Assembly: GCA_035569235.1 (NCBI GenBank)
Contig: DATMND010000241.1
Span: forward strand, 1 to 35,644
Reading direction: 5' to 3'
DNA length: 35,644 nucleotides
Source: JAMXLO01 sp035569235
GTDB taxonomy: Bacteria > Pseudomonadota > Alphaproteobacteria > Acetobacterales > Acetobacteraceae
Part shown: positions 16,843 through 25,320 of the stretch, in pieces
Layout: every line of letters starts with the position of its first letter
Position numbering within the stretch: position 1 is the stretch's first letter
Program-made: the position numbers and the translations under genes
Notes under the pieces: model-generated
What the model was told of the DNA's origin: nothing
What the model saw: only the letters and a program-made list of their open reading frames with translations
Databases searched by the model: none

Positions 16843-19800
16843 GCGGACCCCGCCCCCCGGCCCCCTCCCAAAAGGGGAGGGGGAGTCAGTACACTCCCCC
16901 TCCCCTTGCGGGAGGGGGCTGGGGGGAGGGGGCCTCTCCGCGCGACCGCGCCAACGCCGAACAACTCTCGGCCTCCGATCCAGCCGTATCCGCCTTCGTC
17001 GGTGCATCGGCGGGCTCAGGCAAGACCAAGCTGCTGACCGACCGTCTGCTGCGTCTGATGCTGACCGGTGCAAAGCCCGAGCGCATCCAGTGCCTCACCT
17101 TCACCAAGGCCGCCGCCGCCGAGATGTCAGTCCGTCTCCAGAAGACCCTCGGCAAATGGGTCACGCTGGACGACACGGCGTTGGCCCGCGAACTGCGTGC
17201 ACTCGCCGTCGAACCGGGGCAGCAGACCCTCCGAGACGCCCGTGCGCTGTTTGCGAAGGTCCTGGACCTGCCGGGCGGCATGCGCATCGGCACCATCCAC
17301 GCCTTCTGCCAATCGCTGCTGCGGCGCTTCCCGCTGGAGGCCGCGCTGTCGCCACACTTCAGTCTGGTCGATGATCGCGACGCCGAGGACGCCCTGACCG
17401 AGGCACGCGAGACCATGCTGGCGAATGCCAACTCACCGCGTGCGCGGGCCGCGCTCGAAACGCTGGCGGGCCTCGCATCGGCGGATCAGTTCGGCCAACA
17501 CGTCGCGACGTTGCAGGCCGATCTGCTCCGGCTGCGCGGCGCCCTCGATCTGGGCGAAGGCCTGGAGGGGGCGCAGCGTCGTGCGCTCGGCGTGACCGCG
17601 GCCAGCGAGGCGGAGATTGTTGCGAACGCGGTCAACTGGCAATCGGAACGCGACCTGCGCGAGGCGGCGCTGATCGTGCAGCGCCTTGGCGCGAAGCAGT
17701 GTGCCGAACGGGCCGGGCGTATCCTCGACTGGCTCGGATTGGAGGCGGCCGATCGCGGCGAGCACTGGCAGCACTGGTGCGGCGAGTTCCTGACCAAGGA
17801 AGGCAAGCCACGCGCCGAAAGCCAGTTCGTCAGCAAGGTGGTGAAGGACTCAAATCCCGATCTCATCAACTGCTTCGTTACGGAATGCGACCGCATCGTC
17901 GCGGTGATCGACACCTGCCTGGCGCTGCGCGTGGCCGCGGTCTCGGCCGCTCTGCTGACCCTGGCTGCGCCGGTTCTGTCCGCGTATGCGGCGCACAAGG
18001 AGGCGTCGGGCCTGCTCGACTACGACGACCTGATCGGACGGACGTCGCAGCTTCTGGTCGATCCCGGCGCCGCCTGGGTGCTCTACAAGCTGGATGGCGG
18101 CCTGGATCATCTGCTGCTGGACGAGGTCCAGGACACCGCCCCGGCACAGTGGCGTATCGCGCACGCACTGAGCGCCGAATTCTTCGCCGGCGAGGCGGCG
18201 CGCGAGACCGACCGCACGGTGTTCGCCGTCGGCGACCGCAAGCAGTCGATATATTCGTTCCAGGGCGCCGACATCGAAGAATTCGACCGCTCGCACAAGC
18301 TACTCGCAGAACGGGTGCGGGCCGCGGACAAGCAATGGCGCGAAGCGCAGCTCGACGTGTCGTTCCGCTCGACGCGGCCGGTGCTGGAACTGGTGGACCA
18401 AGTGTTCGCCAATCCGACCGCGGCCGCCGGCGTCGTAGAACCAGGGCAGACGCTTACCCATTACGCCGACCGCGCGAACCACGCCGGTGCGGTGGAGCTT
18501 TGGCCGCTCGCGCCGGTGCCCGACGCCATCGAACCGACGCCTTGGGCGGTGCCGGAGCAGAACCAGGGCATGACCTCGGCGCCGCAGCTTCTGGCGGAGA
18601 CGCTGGCGCGCTGGATCGCCCGCACGGTCGGCGGCACGGACATGCTCGAAAGCAAGGGGCGTCCGCTGGCACCCGGCGACGTGATGGTGCTGGTCCGGCG
18701 GAGGAACGATTTCGGCCGCGCCCTGGTGCGTGCGTTGAAGGGGCACGGCGTGCCGGTGGCGGGGCTGGACCGGCTGGTTCTGACCGAGCAGCCGGCGGTG
18801 CAGGACCTGATCGCGCTGGCCGATTCTCTGCTGCTGCCACAGGACGACCTGACCTTCGCCTGCCTACTGACCAGTCCGCTCGGGGGCCTGTCGGATGACA
18901 GCCTGATGGACCTCGCGATTGGCCGGCGTGGTCCCCTGTGGGAAGCGCTGCGCGAGCGGGCGAACGAACGGCCGGATTGGCAGGCGGCCTGGGCGTTCTT
19001 TGCCGCCATGTTCGCGCGCGTGGACTATGTCTCGCCGCACGCCCTGTTCGCCGAGGCGCTCGGCCCGCTCGGCGGCCGGGCAAGACTCTATGCGCGGCTG
19101 GGTCCCGAGGCCGCCGAACCGGTGGACGAGCTGCTGAACGCGGCAATGGCCTATGGCCGGACGCATCCGCCATCGCTGCAGGGTTTCCTGCACTGGCTGC
19201 GCCGTTCAGGCGCGGAGGTGAAGCGCGAGGCAGAGGGCGCCGGCAAACTGGTCCGTGTCATGACAGTGCACGGCGCAAAGGGCCTGCAGGCGCCGTTGGT
19301 GATCCTGCCGGACACCACGTCGCTGCCGCCCGACCAGGCGTCCATCCTGTGGGCAACCGATCCGACCACCGACCGCGAGGTCCCGATATGGTCGCCGCGG
19401 CGGGAATTGCGCTGCACCGCCGCGCAGGATCTTCGCGATCAGGCGGCGACGCGGCGGATGGCGGAGCACAATCGCCTGCTCTACGTCGCCATGACCCGCG
19501 CCGAGGACCAGTTGGTGATCTGCGGCTGGCAGACCAGGCGCAACCTGGATGACGCGTGCTGGTACCGGTTGGTGGAACGCGGCTTCGACGAATTGTCGGC
19601 GGAACGTGAGGCGTTCGGCATCTGGGACGGCGAGTTGCGGCGCCATGCCACGGTGCAGCTTGCGGTGCCCGATCGGGGAACGGTGGAAGACACTGGAACA
19701 CCGGTTGCCTACCTGCCGCCCTGGGCTGGCAGGGCGCCCGACTGGCGCGCCGAGTCGCCGCTAGCCGAGCCCGATCGGCCGGAGCGGCTCGCTCCCAGCC

Positions 19801-20411
19801 GGCCGGAGGGCGCCGAACTGGGGCCTGTGCCGGCGACTGCTTCGCCACTGGCGGCGCGTGAGACGGCGACTAATCGGTTCCAGCGCGGCAGGCTGATCCA
19901 TGCCCTGTTGCAGCATCTGCCCGATCTGCCCGGCGAGCACCGTGCCACAGCGGCGCGCGTGTGGCTCGACCGGGCCGGGAACGGGCTCGCCGCCGGCCAA
20001 GCTGATTTGCTGGTTGCCGAGATCCTGGCGATTCTCGACCATCCGGAGCTTGGCGCGCTGTTCGGTCCGGGCAGCCGTGCGGAGGTGCCGCTGACCGGCG
20101 TGATCGCAGGTGCGGTCGTTGGGGGGCTGGTTGATCGGCTGGCCGTGCTGGCGGATCGCGTGCTGATGGCGGACTTCAAGGCCAATCGCCGGCCGCCTGG
20201 GCGGATCGAGGACACGCCGGTGCTGTATCTGCGCCAGATGGCCGCCTACCGCGCCGTGCTGCGCCAAATCTTCCCCGGCCGCGACATTATCTGCGCGCTG
20301 GTCTGGACCCAGGCGGCGCAGGTCGTCATCCTGCCGAGCGCAGTGTTGGAGAGCTATGCCCCCGGATCAGGTCCGGTACAGGCTTCCAGCCATGCACGCG
20401 ACGCCGCTTGA
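16839..20411 (+). CDS. addA: Double-strand break repair helicase AddA
   Basis: This 1190-residue UvrD-family helicase with a C-terminal nuclease domain is the partner of AddB. Walker A is GASAGSGKT (Lys62). Walker B is LLLDEVQDT (Asp428-Glu429), followed by AVGDRKQSIYSFQGAD (motif III region) and the late helicase motif VMTVHGAKGLQAPLV. The nuclease motif LMADFKAN has Asp1112 and Lys1114, followed by LYLRQMAAYR. Residues 4-31 are encoded by a nested GC-rich palindrome. They are Pro/Gly-rich, unlike the family, whose N-terminus normally starts near DRANAEQLSASDP. The ATG overlaps the addB stop, so the element lies directly behind the start codon. Confidence 0.92.
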   Translation: MSGPRPPAPSQKGRGSQYTPPPLAGGGWGEGASPRDRANAEQLSASDPAVSAFVGASAGSGKTKLLTDRLLRLMLTGAKPERIQCLTFTKAAAAEMSVRLQKTLGKWVTLDDTALARELRALAVEPGQQTLRDARALFAKVLDLPGGMRIGTIHAFCQSLLRRFPLEAALSPHFSLVDDRDAEDALTEARETMLANANSPRARAALETLAGLASADQFGQHVATLQADLLRLRGALDLGEGLEGAQRRALGVTAASEAEIVANAVNWQSERDLREAALIVQRLGAKQCAERAGRILDWLGLEAADRGEHWQHWCGEFLTKEGKPRAESQFVSKVVKDSNPDLINCFVTECDRIVAVIDTCLALRVAAVSAALLTLAAPVLSAYAAHKEASGLLDYDDLIGRTSQLLVDPGAAWVLYKLDGGLDHLLLDEVQDTAPAQWRIAHALSAEFFAGEAARETDRTVFAVGDRKQSIYSFQGADIEEFDRSHKLLAERVRAADKQWREAQLDVSFRSTRPVLELVDQVFANPTAAAGVVEPGQTLTHYADRANHAGAVELWPLAPVPDAIEPTPWAVPEQNQGMTSAPQLLAETLARWIARTVGGTDMLESKGRPLAPGDVMVLVRRRNDFGRALVRALKGHGVPVAGLDRLVLTEQPAVQDLIALADSLLLPQDDLTFACLLTSPLGGLSDDSLMDLAIGRRGPLWEALRERANERPDWQAAWAFFAAMFARVDYVSPHALFAEALGPLGGRARLYARLGPEAAEPVDELLNAAMAYGRTHPPSLQGFLHWLRRSGAEVKREAEGAGKLVRVMTVHGAKGLQAPLVILPDTTSLPPDQASILWATDPTTDREVPIWSPRRELRCTAAQDLRDQAATRRMAEHNRLLYVAMTRAEDQLVICGWQTRRNLDDACWYRLVERGFDELSAEREAFGIWDGELRRHATVQLAVPDRGTVEDTGTPVAYLPPWAGRAPDWRAESPLAEPDRPERLAPSRPEGAELGPVPATASPLAARETATNRFQRGRLIHALLQHLPDLPGEHRATAARVWLDRAGNGLAAGQADLLVAEILAILDHPELGALFGPGSRAEVPLTGVIAGAVVGGLVDRLAVLADRVLMADFKANRRPPGRIEDTPVLYLRQMAAYRAVLRQIFPGRDIICALVWTQAAQVVILPSAVLESYAPGSGPVQASSHARDAA
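16848..16931. repeat. Nested GC-rich palindromic element inside the 5' end of addA
   Basis: Two 39-base arms (16848-16886 and 16893-16931) are inverted repeats of each other, identical at 35 of 39 positions, around a 6-base loop. Each arm also folds alone: CCCCCTCCC with GGGAGGGGG around AAAA, and a similar stem around TTGC. The arms share ACTCCCCCTCCCCT with the element in amgK. The whole unit is read in frame without a stop, starting three codons after the addA ATG. Confidence 0.85.
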
Positions 20412-20462
20412 CCTGCCGATCCCGGTCCCCACTTCCTCTGCAAACGTAACGTTGAGGCTATC

Positions 20463-20789
20463 ATGAGCACGAATACCAAACCCGTCACCGACCAGAGTTT
20501 CGACACCGACGTGCTGAAAGCCGAGGGAGCCGTGCTGGTGGATTTCTGGGCCGAGTGGTGCGGCCCCTGCAAGATGATCGGCCCGGCGCTCGAGGAACTC
20601 GCCGCCGAGTTCGCCGGCAAGCTGACGGTCGCCAAGGTGAACATCGACGACAACCCCGTAACGCCGAACAACTATGCGGTGCGCGGCATTCCCACGCTGA
20701 TCATGTTCAAGAACGGCCAGCCCGCCGCGACCCAGGTCGGCGCCTTGCCGAAGAGCCGGCTGAAGGACTGGATCTCGGCGAACATCTGA
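20463..20789 (+). CDS. trxA: Thioredoxin 1
   Basis: This 108-residue cytosolic thioredoxin reduces protein disulphides with electrons from thioredoxin reductase. The active site WCGPC gives Cys33 and Cys36 (FWAEWCGPCKMIG), and the conserved cis-proline is in RGIPTLIMF. Length and fold are standard. It lies 51 bases after addA on the same strand, an order often seen in alphaproteobacteria. It is probably co-transcribed with addA or driven by its own promoter in the gap. It is convergent with the hydrolase gene that ends 10 bases away. Confidence 0.95.
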   Translation: MSTNTKPVTDQSFDTDVLKAEGAVLVDFWAEWCGPCKMIGPALEELAAEFAGKLTVAKVNIDDNPVTPNNYAVRGIPTLIMFKNGQPAATQVGALPKSRLKDWISANI

Positions 20790-20799
20790 CGGCGCGGGC

Positions 20800-21498
20800 T
20801 TACCCGAGCGCGGAGACGAGCGCCTCCGCGCTGCGGCCGTTGGCGATGGCGGCCGAACGACCGTCCCAGTGGGTACCACCGACGCGGGCGAAGGCGTGAT
20901 CGGCGTCCGGATAGACGTAAGCGGCGATCTGCTTGTGGCCTTTCACCGCTTCGACCACCTTGGCGCGGCCTTCGGGCGGGAAGAACTCGTCCTTGTCGGC
21001 GATGTGGACCAGGAGCGGCCTTTTCACGTTGCCGAGGCCGCCTAGCAGGTTGTCGAGTCCGACGCCGTAGTAGGAGATGTTCACATCGGCGTCGGACTGC
21101 TCGGCCATCATGAAGGCGAGCCGGCCACCGAGGCAGTAGCCCATTGTCGCGACGTGACCGTTGGCGCCCGGTAACTTGCGTGCCGCTGCCACGGTGGCCT
21201 TGAGGTCGTCGATGCCCTTGGCCTGGTCGAACTTGTTGAACAGTTCGAACGCCCGCTTCCACTCCGCATCGGTCTTGTCTGTGATGTCGATGCCCGGCTC
21301 GATACGCCAGAACAGGTCGGGGCAGATCGCGATGAACCGCATGTCGGCCACCCAGGCGGCGATGTCGCGCATGGCCTGGTTCACGCCGAAGATCTCCTGG
21401 ATCAGCACGACGACGCCGGCGGGTTTGGTCTTCGGTTCGGCGAGGTAGGCCGAGAAGCTGCCTGAGCCGTCGCTTGCCTGGATGGTGATGCTGGCCAT
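20800..21498 (-). CDS. Dienelactone hydrolase family protein
   Basis: This 232-residue alpha/beta hydrolase has the dienelactone hydrolase triad: Cys122 in MGYCLGGR, Asp170 in HIADKDEFFPP and His201 in YPDADHAFARVG. Glu36 (QEIFGVN) matches the glutamate that holds the cysteine in the resting enzyme. The classical enzyme opens dienelactone to maleylacetate in chloroaromatic breakdown. Without other catabolic genes nearby, the substrate here is open. ATG 21498 was chosen because GGGAGA precedes it and the family N-terminus follows; the reading to 21531 adds 11 unlikely residues. It is convergent with trxA and separated by 129 bases from the next upstream minus-strand gene. Confidence 0.88.
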   Translation of the reverse strand: MASITIQASDGSGSFSAYLAEPKTKPAGVVVLIQEIFGVNQAMRDIAAWVADMRFIAICPDLFWRIEPGIDITDKTDAEWKRAFELFNKFDQAKGIDDLKATVAAARKLPGANGHVATMGYCLGGRLAFMMAEQSDADVNISYYGVGLDNLLGGLGNVKRPLLVHIADKDEFFPPEGRAKVVEAVKGHKQIAAYVYPDADHAFARVGGTHWDGRSAAIANGRSAEALVSALG

Positions 21499-21627
21499 GG
21501 TGTTCTCCCTTGGGGGCGGGTGGTCCAGCATAGCCGAGAGAACGGAATTCAGAAGAGGCGGTGCTGCCAGTCACAGGAGTATGGTCGGGTGCTTACGGGA
21601 CGCCGCCGGTTGGATATAGCCATGGGA

Positions 21628-22785
21628 CTACCGCCAGCCCTCCAGCCGCGACGCTGCCTCGCGCATGTCTGCCTCCGGCCCGCAATAGCTGAACCGCAGG
21701 AACCGGCTGCCGCGCGTGTGGTCGAAATCCACCCCAGGGGTCGCGGCCACGCCGACCTCCGCCAACATACGCGCGCAGAACGCGGTGCTGTCGTTCGACC
21801 GGTCGGCGATGTCGGCGAACAGATAGAACGCTCCCTCCGCCGGGGATAACCGCGCAAAGCCCGCCTGGGGCAGCGTGCGCAGCAGATGGTCGCGCGAACG
21901 GCGATAGCGCGCCACGTTCGCGGCCAGTTCGTCGTGGCAGTCGAACGCTGCCTCCGCCGCGACCTGCGAGATATGCGGCGCGCTGATGAACAGGTTCTGC
22001 GCCAGACATTCGACCGGCCGCACGAGGTCCTCGGGCAGGATCAGCCAGCCGATCCGCCAGCCGGTCATCGAGAAATACTTGGAGAAGCTGTTCACCACCA
22101 CCGCATGCGGGCTCAGGCCGGCGGCGGTCGATATTGGACTGTCGTAATTCAGGCCGTGATAGATCTCGTCGCTGATCAGCCGAACGCCGGCGCCATCGCA
22201 CCACGCTGCGAGCGCCGCCAGTTCGTCTTTGTGCAGCATGGTGCCCGCGGGATTGCATGGGCTCGCAACGATCAGTCCGTCCGGCGGCGGGTCCAATTGC
22301 TGCAGCACCTCGACGCTAGGCTGGAACCGAGTCTCCGGCCCTGCCTCCAGGATCACTGGCCGCATCCCAAGCGCGGTCAGGATGTTGACGTAGGGAGGAT
22401 AGAACGGCGCGGTCAGCGCTACCCGATCGCCCGGATCGAACGCGGCGAGGAAGGCGAGCGGAAACGCACCGGATGCGCCCACCGTCACCGCCACGCGCTC
22501 GAGCGGCACGTCGAGCCCATACCAGGCGCGGTAATGCGCCACGATCCGTTCGCGCAGAGAGCGCCGGCCGAACGCCTCGGTGTAGCCGAGCGCATCGCCC
22601 GACCGGAGCGCCGCCGCGGCGGTTGCAACTGCCCCCGCGGGCGCGCCGGTTCCCGGCTGTCCCACCTCCATGCGGATGACCGGCGGGGCGCCGGCCGGCA
22701 GGCTCGCCTGGCGCGCGTTGGCGGCGGCGATCACGTCCATCACGATGAACGGTGGCGCCGCCGCTCCGCGCCCGACCTTCAGCAT
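21628..22785 (-). CDS. Pyridoxal-phosphate-dependent aminotransferase, class I/II
   Basis: This is a 385-residue fold-type I aminotransferase. The lysine that binds the cofactor is Lys236 in NSFSKYFSMTGWRIGW. Asn178 (SPCNPAG), Asp206 and Tyr209 (ISDEIYHG) contact the cofactor, and a C-terminal arginine in RFLRFSY would bind the substrate carboxylate. The sequence resembles aspartate/alanine-type transaminases, but the amino donor cannot be set. ATG 22785 has GAGGG upstream; the ORF runs to 22875 but would overlap a small ORF. It is the last gene of a minus-strand run ggt-like, small ORF, aminotransferase with gaps of 31 and 10 bases, probably one transcript. Confidence 0.9.
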   Translation of the reverse strand: MLKVGRGAAAPPFIVMDVIAAANARQASLPAGAPPVIRMEVGQPGTGAPAGAVATAAAALRSGDALGYTEAFGRRSLRERIVAHYRAWYGLDVPLERVAVTVGASGAFPLAFLAAFDPGDRVALTAPFYPPYVNILTALGMRPVILEAGPETRFQPSVEVLQQLDPPPDGLIVASPCNPAGTMLHKDELAALAAWCDGAGVRLISDEIYHGLNYDSPISTAAGLSPHAVVVNSFSKYFSMTGWRIGWLILPEDLVRPVECLAQNLFISAPHISQVAAEAAFDCHDELAANVARYRRSRDHLLRTLPQAGFARLSPAEGAFYLFADIADRSNDSTAFCARMLAEVGVAATPGVDFDHTRGSRFLRFSYCGPEADMREAASRLEGWR

Positions 22786-22795
22786 CGCACGGCCC

Positions 22796-22891
22796 TCAGT
22801 TGTAGAACTTGCTGGTGGCTGCCTTGATCCCGGTCTTGGTCGCGGCGCCGGCCAGTACGCCGCATCGTCTCGCAAGCCGAAACCCGCTCAT
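22796..22891 (-). CDS. Small ORF, 31 residues, unknown function
   Basis: From ATG 22891 the minus strand reads MSGFRLARRCGVLAG followed by AATKTGIKAATSKFYN and a TGA. A good ribosome binding site (AGGAAA, about 7 bases upstream) precedes it. It fills the gap between the gamma-glutamyltransferase-like gene (ends 31 bases before it) and the aminotransferase (starts 10 bases after it), all on the same strand. The peptide is basic, with a small-residue-rich middle that could be a short amphipathic or membrane-associated helix. No family is recognised. It could also be a leader that affects aminotransferase translation. Confidence 0.5.
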   Translation of the reverse strand: MSGFRLARRCGVLAGAATKTGIKAATSKFYN

Positions 22892-22922
22892 TGGCGTTTT
22901 CCTTTGTTTGGTAAGGCGCCGA

Positions 22923-24365
22923 TCAACTGCCGCCGACCGCCAGACCGGCGTCACGGGGGTCGCTCGCCCAGGCGCAGCTTCCGTTCTCGCCGGGCAGATA
23001 GCGACTGCATTCGATCACGTTCACCCGTCCGGGATCCGGCACGGTTGCCGCCATAGGCCGATTGGCGTGCAGCGCGTTCAGCATCCCGGCGGCCGCCGCA
23101 ACCGCTGCGCCCTCCTGACCGGACCCGGTCGCCGCCGCACGGAATGCATGCGTGTTTTCGTTCCAGGCGATCGCAGCGGAATACAGAGGCGGCGGCACCA
23201 CTGCGGGCGAAGCAGCAAGCAGGAAGCCGAGCCCAGGCAGAACCCGGCCCGTGCCAAACAGATTGTCCATGCTTAGCACGCAGGCCACCGCGTTGCCGTC
23301 CTTGTCCAGCGTGGCGAACCCGGTGGAGGCCGGCAGGGGCGGGATCGGCGCCTCCTGCAGGTCCGATGCCGTCAGCAGGCCCTGTGCATCGACGCCACCA
23401 GCCCGCCAGCGCGCAACCACCGCCAAGGCGCGCGCCGCAGCACCGCCGTATGCGCCGGCGTCCCGCTGGAGGGTCATGAAACCAGCGGCCGCGGCCAGGC
23501 CGCCATCGGCCGGCGGCGCCAGAAATGCGACCCTGTCGTTCCGATCCTGCACCACGATTGCCGGCACGGCCCGTGGCAGCGCCCCGCGCAGATCGGCCAG
23601 GACGATAGGGCCGCCAGCGAGAGGCGACGCCTGCTCGATCCGCCGGGCGAGGGCGCCCGTGTAGAAATCCCCTACGCCGGAGACGCGGATCTGCGACAGG
23701 GTGGCGGCCAGATCGGGTTGCAACAACGGCTGTCCCTCCGCAATCGGCGCGCCGTTCCTGGAAAACACCGCCCGTGTGTTCGGATCGGCAAACAGCGGGC
23801 CCGCGACCAGCGTCAGGTCGCGCACCAGGGCGCGTGAGGCCGGCGTGCCGAATCGCGCGAGTTGTTCGGCGGGAACGATCAGACTCTCGAACGGCCGGCG
23901 GCCGTAGCGGGCGTGCAGCAGGTAAAGGCCGCGCGGCAGCATCGGCACGGCGGCGGGCCGGTCGGCGCCGGCGGTGGACCCGCTGGACCCAATCGGCGTG
24001 AAGATCACCGCCTCGGGCACCCCGCCGTTCACCGACTTCTTGTCCGCCGCGTAGGCGAGGCAGGCCCCACCGCCGCCGATCCCGGCCCGCGACGGCAACG
24101 TAACGGCGAGGGCAAAGCCCAGCGCCACCGCCGCGTCCGCGGCCGAACCGCCGGCTGACAGGACCTCGCGCGCCACCAGGGTCGCCCGCGGTTCGTCCGA
24201 CACCGCACCGCCGAGGAAGCCTTGCACGTACCCGGGTTGACCTTCGGCCGGGCCGCTGGTTCCGAGCATCTTGTCGGTCACGCTGTTGACCGTGTCGCAG
24301 GCCGAACAGGTCAGCGTGAGCGCGAGCAGAACGCCAGGGCGCAGCCACGCTGATCTGCCCGCCAT
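22923..24365 (-). CDS. Gamma-glutamyltransferase-like protein, atypical active site, possible lipoprotein
   Basis: This 480-residue protein has the gamma-glutamyltranspeptidase (Ntn-hydrolase) layout, including AGGSAADAAVALGFALAVT and the small-subunit start ASTGFATLDKDGNAVAC followed by FGTGRVLPGLGFLL. Aligned without gaps to the E. coli enzyme, the nucleophilic Thr is Ser347 and the following TH pair is TG. The conserved substrate-binding arginine of the large subunit and the late GGSR-type motif are not apparent. It starts with a hydrophobic signal and Cys23 (LTCSAC), compatible with a lipoprotein although the -3 residue is unusual. Self-cleavage with Ser is possible but not shown. A 900-residue frame extending to 25625 runs antisense through two genes and is rejected. 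Confidence 0.75.
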   Translation of the reverse strand: MAGRSAWLRPGVLLALTLTCSACDTVNSVTDKMLGTSGPAEGQPGYVQGFLGGAVSDEPRATLVAREVLSAGGSAADAAVALGFALAVTLPSRAGIGGGGACLAYAADKKSVNGGVPEAVIFTPIGSSGSTAGADRPAAVPMLPRGLYLLHARYGRRPFESLIVPAEQLARFGTPASRALVRDLTLVAGPLFADPNTRAVFSRNGAPIAEGQPLLQPDLAATLSQIRVSGVGDFYTGALARRIEQASPLAGGPIVLADLRGALPRAVPAIVVQDRNDRVAFLAPPADGGLAAAAGFMTLQRDAGAYGGAAARALAVVARWRAGGVDAQGLLTASDLQEAPIPPLPASTGFATLDKDGNAVACVLSMDNLFGTGRVLPGLGFLLAASPAVVPPPLYSAAIAWNENTHAFRAAATGSGQEGAAVAAAAGMLNALHANRPMAATVPDPGRVNVIECSRYLPGENGSCAWASDPRDAGLAVGGS

Positions 24366-24524
24366 GCTGCTCCGCACGTTCGCCAATCCCTTGCCCAGGC
24401 GGGCGGCCTCGATTCGCGGCCGTTCCGCGTCATCCTGATGAGGGACGGTGCCATAAACGCCTTCCGCCGCACCGGCAACCGCCCGCCGCTCGACATCGCC
24501 GCTGCGCTGGCGCAAGAATCGTCC
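24366..24524. promoter_or_regulatory. Divergent intergenic region
   Basis: These 159 bases separate the divergent gamma-glutamyltransferase-like and DsbA-like genes and must hold both promoters or their leaders. I could not identify clear promoter boxes. The frame of the DsbA-like gene is open back to 24438, which allows a longer but less likely start. Confidence 0.3.
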
Positions 24525-25262
24525 ATGACCAGTATCATCCGCGTCGCGTTGAACTGCATTGTCGCCTGCCTGTTCGCCGTGCCGGTCTGGGCCGGTGAGT
24601 TCACGCCGGCGCAGCGGGCGGAAATCGTCCAGATCGTGCGCGACGCGCTCAAGCAGGACCCGTCGATCCTGCGCGATGCGGTCACTGCCTTGCAGGCCGA
24701 GGACGGCGACCGGCAGCAGGCATCGTCGCGCGCGGCGATCGCAGCCGCCAAGGATATGCTGGTGAATCCCGCGGATCCGACCGCCGGCAATCCGAAGGGC
24801 GACGTCACGATTGTCGAGTTCTTCGACACGCGCTGCCCGTATTGCCGGAAGCTCGAGCCGACGATGGCCGATCTGCTGGCGCAGGATCATGGCGTGCGGC
24901 TGGTTTACAAGGACCTGCCGATCCTGGGACCCGCGAGCGTGCTGGGCTCGAAGGCTCTGCTCGCGGCCGAGCGGCAGAACGGCTACGAGAAGCTGCGCAC
25001 CGCGATCATGGACGGTCCGCCGCAGACCACCAAGCCGATGATCCAGGAGGCGGCGGTCCGGCTGGGGTTGGACTGGAATCGGCTGGAGCATGACATGGAC
25101 AATCCGGCGGTCCAGGCGCGGATCGACGCCAACCTGAAGCTGGCCCAATCGCTCAGGATCTCGGGAACGCCGGCGCTGGTGATCGGCGGCGAGTTGGTGG
25201 ATGGTGCGGTCGACCTGCCCGAGTTGCAGAAGGTGGTGGCGACTGCGAGGGGCACCAGGTAG
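24525..25262 (+). CDS. DsbA-family thiol:disulphide oxidoreductase
   Basis: This 245-residue exported protein has a signal peptide (MTSIIRVALNCIVACLFAVPVWA, cleavage likely after Ala23). A helical N-terminal region of about 60 residues rich in Gln and Ala follows, of the kind seen in Com1/BdbD-like proteins. The thioredoxin-fold active site is Cys104-Pro-Tyr-Cys107 (DTRCPYCRKLEP), with the cis-proline in ISGTPALVIGG. It should oxidise or isomerise disulphides in periplasmic proteins. ATG 24525 was chosen because the signal peptide starts there; the 29 residues upstream in frame are not signal-like. It is divergent from the putative lipoprotein gene and followed by hxlR 54 bases later on the same strand. 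Confidence 0.87.
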   Translation: MTSIIRVALNCIVACLFAVPVWAGEFTPAQRAEIVQIVRDALKQDPSILRDAVTALQAEDGDRQQASSRAAIAAAKDMLVNPADPTAGNPKGDVTIVEFFDTRCPYCRKLEPTMADLLAQDHGVRLVYKDLPILGPASVLGSKALLAAERQNGYEKLRTAIMDGPPQTTKPMIQEAAVRLGLDWNRLEHDMDNPAVQARIDANLKLAQSLRISGTPALVIGGELVDGAVDLPELQKVVATARGTR

Positions 25263-25281
25263 GCCGGTCTGTCTGCCACAC

Positions 25282-25320
25282 TTGCATGATGCTAGTAACT
25301 TGGTTATGCTGGCGTCATGC
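25282..25320 (+). promoter_or_regulatory. Promoter and putative operator of the hxlR-MATE operon
   Basis: TTGCAT (25282-25287) and TATGCT (25305-25310) are 17 bases apart, a good -35/-10 pair. The start of transcription would fall at or next to the ATG (25317), and there is no ribosome binding site, so the mRNA is probably leaderless. GTAAC-TTG-GTTAT (25295-25307) is a near-perfect dyad inside the spacer and -10 box. GCATGA and TCATGC (25284-25289 and 25315-25320) form an outer inverted pair. This fits an autorepressor site for the encoded HxlR protein. Confidence 0.5.
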
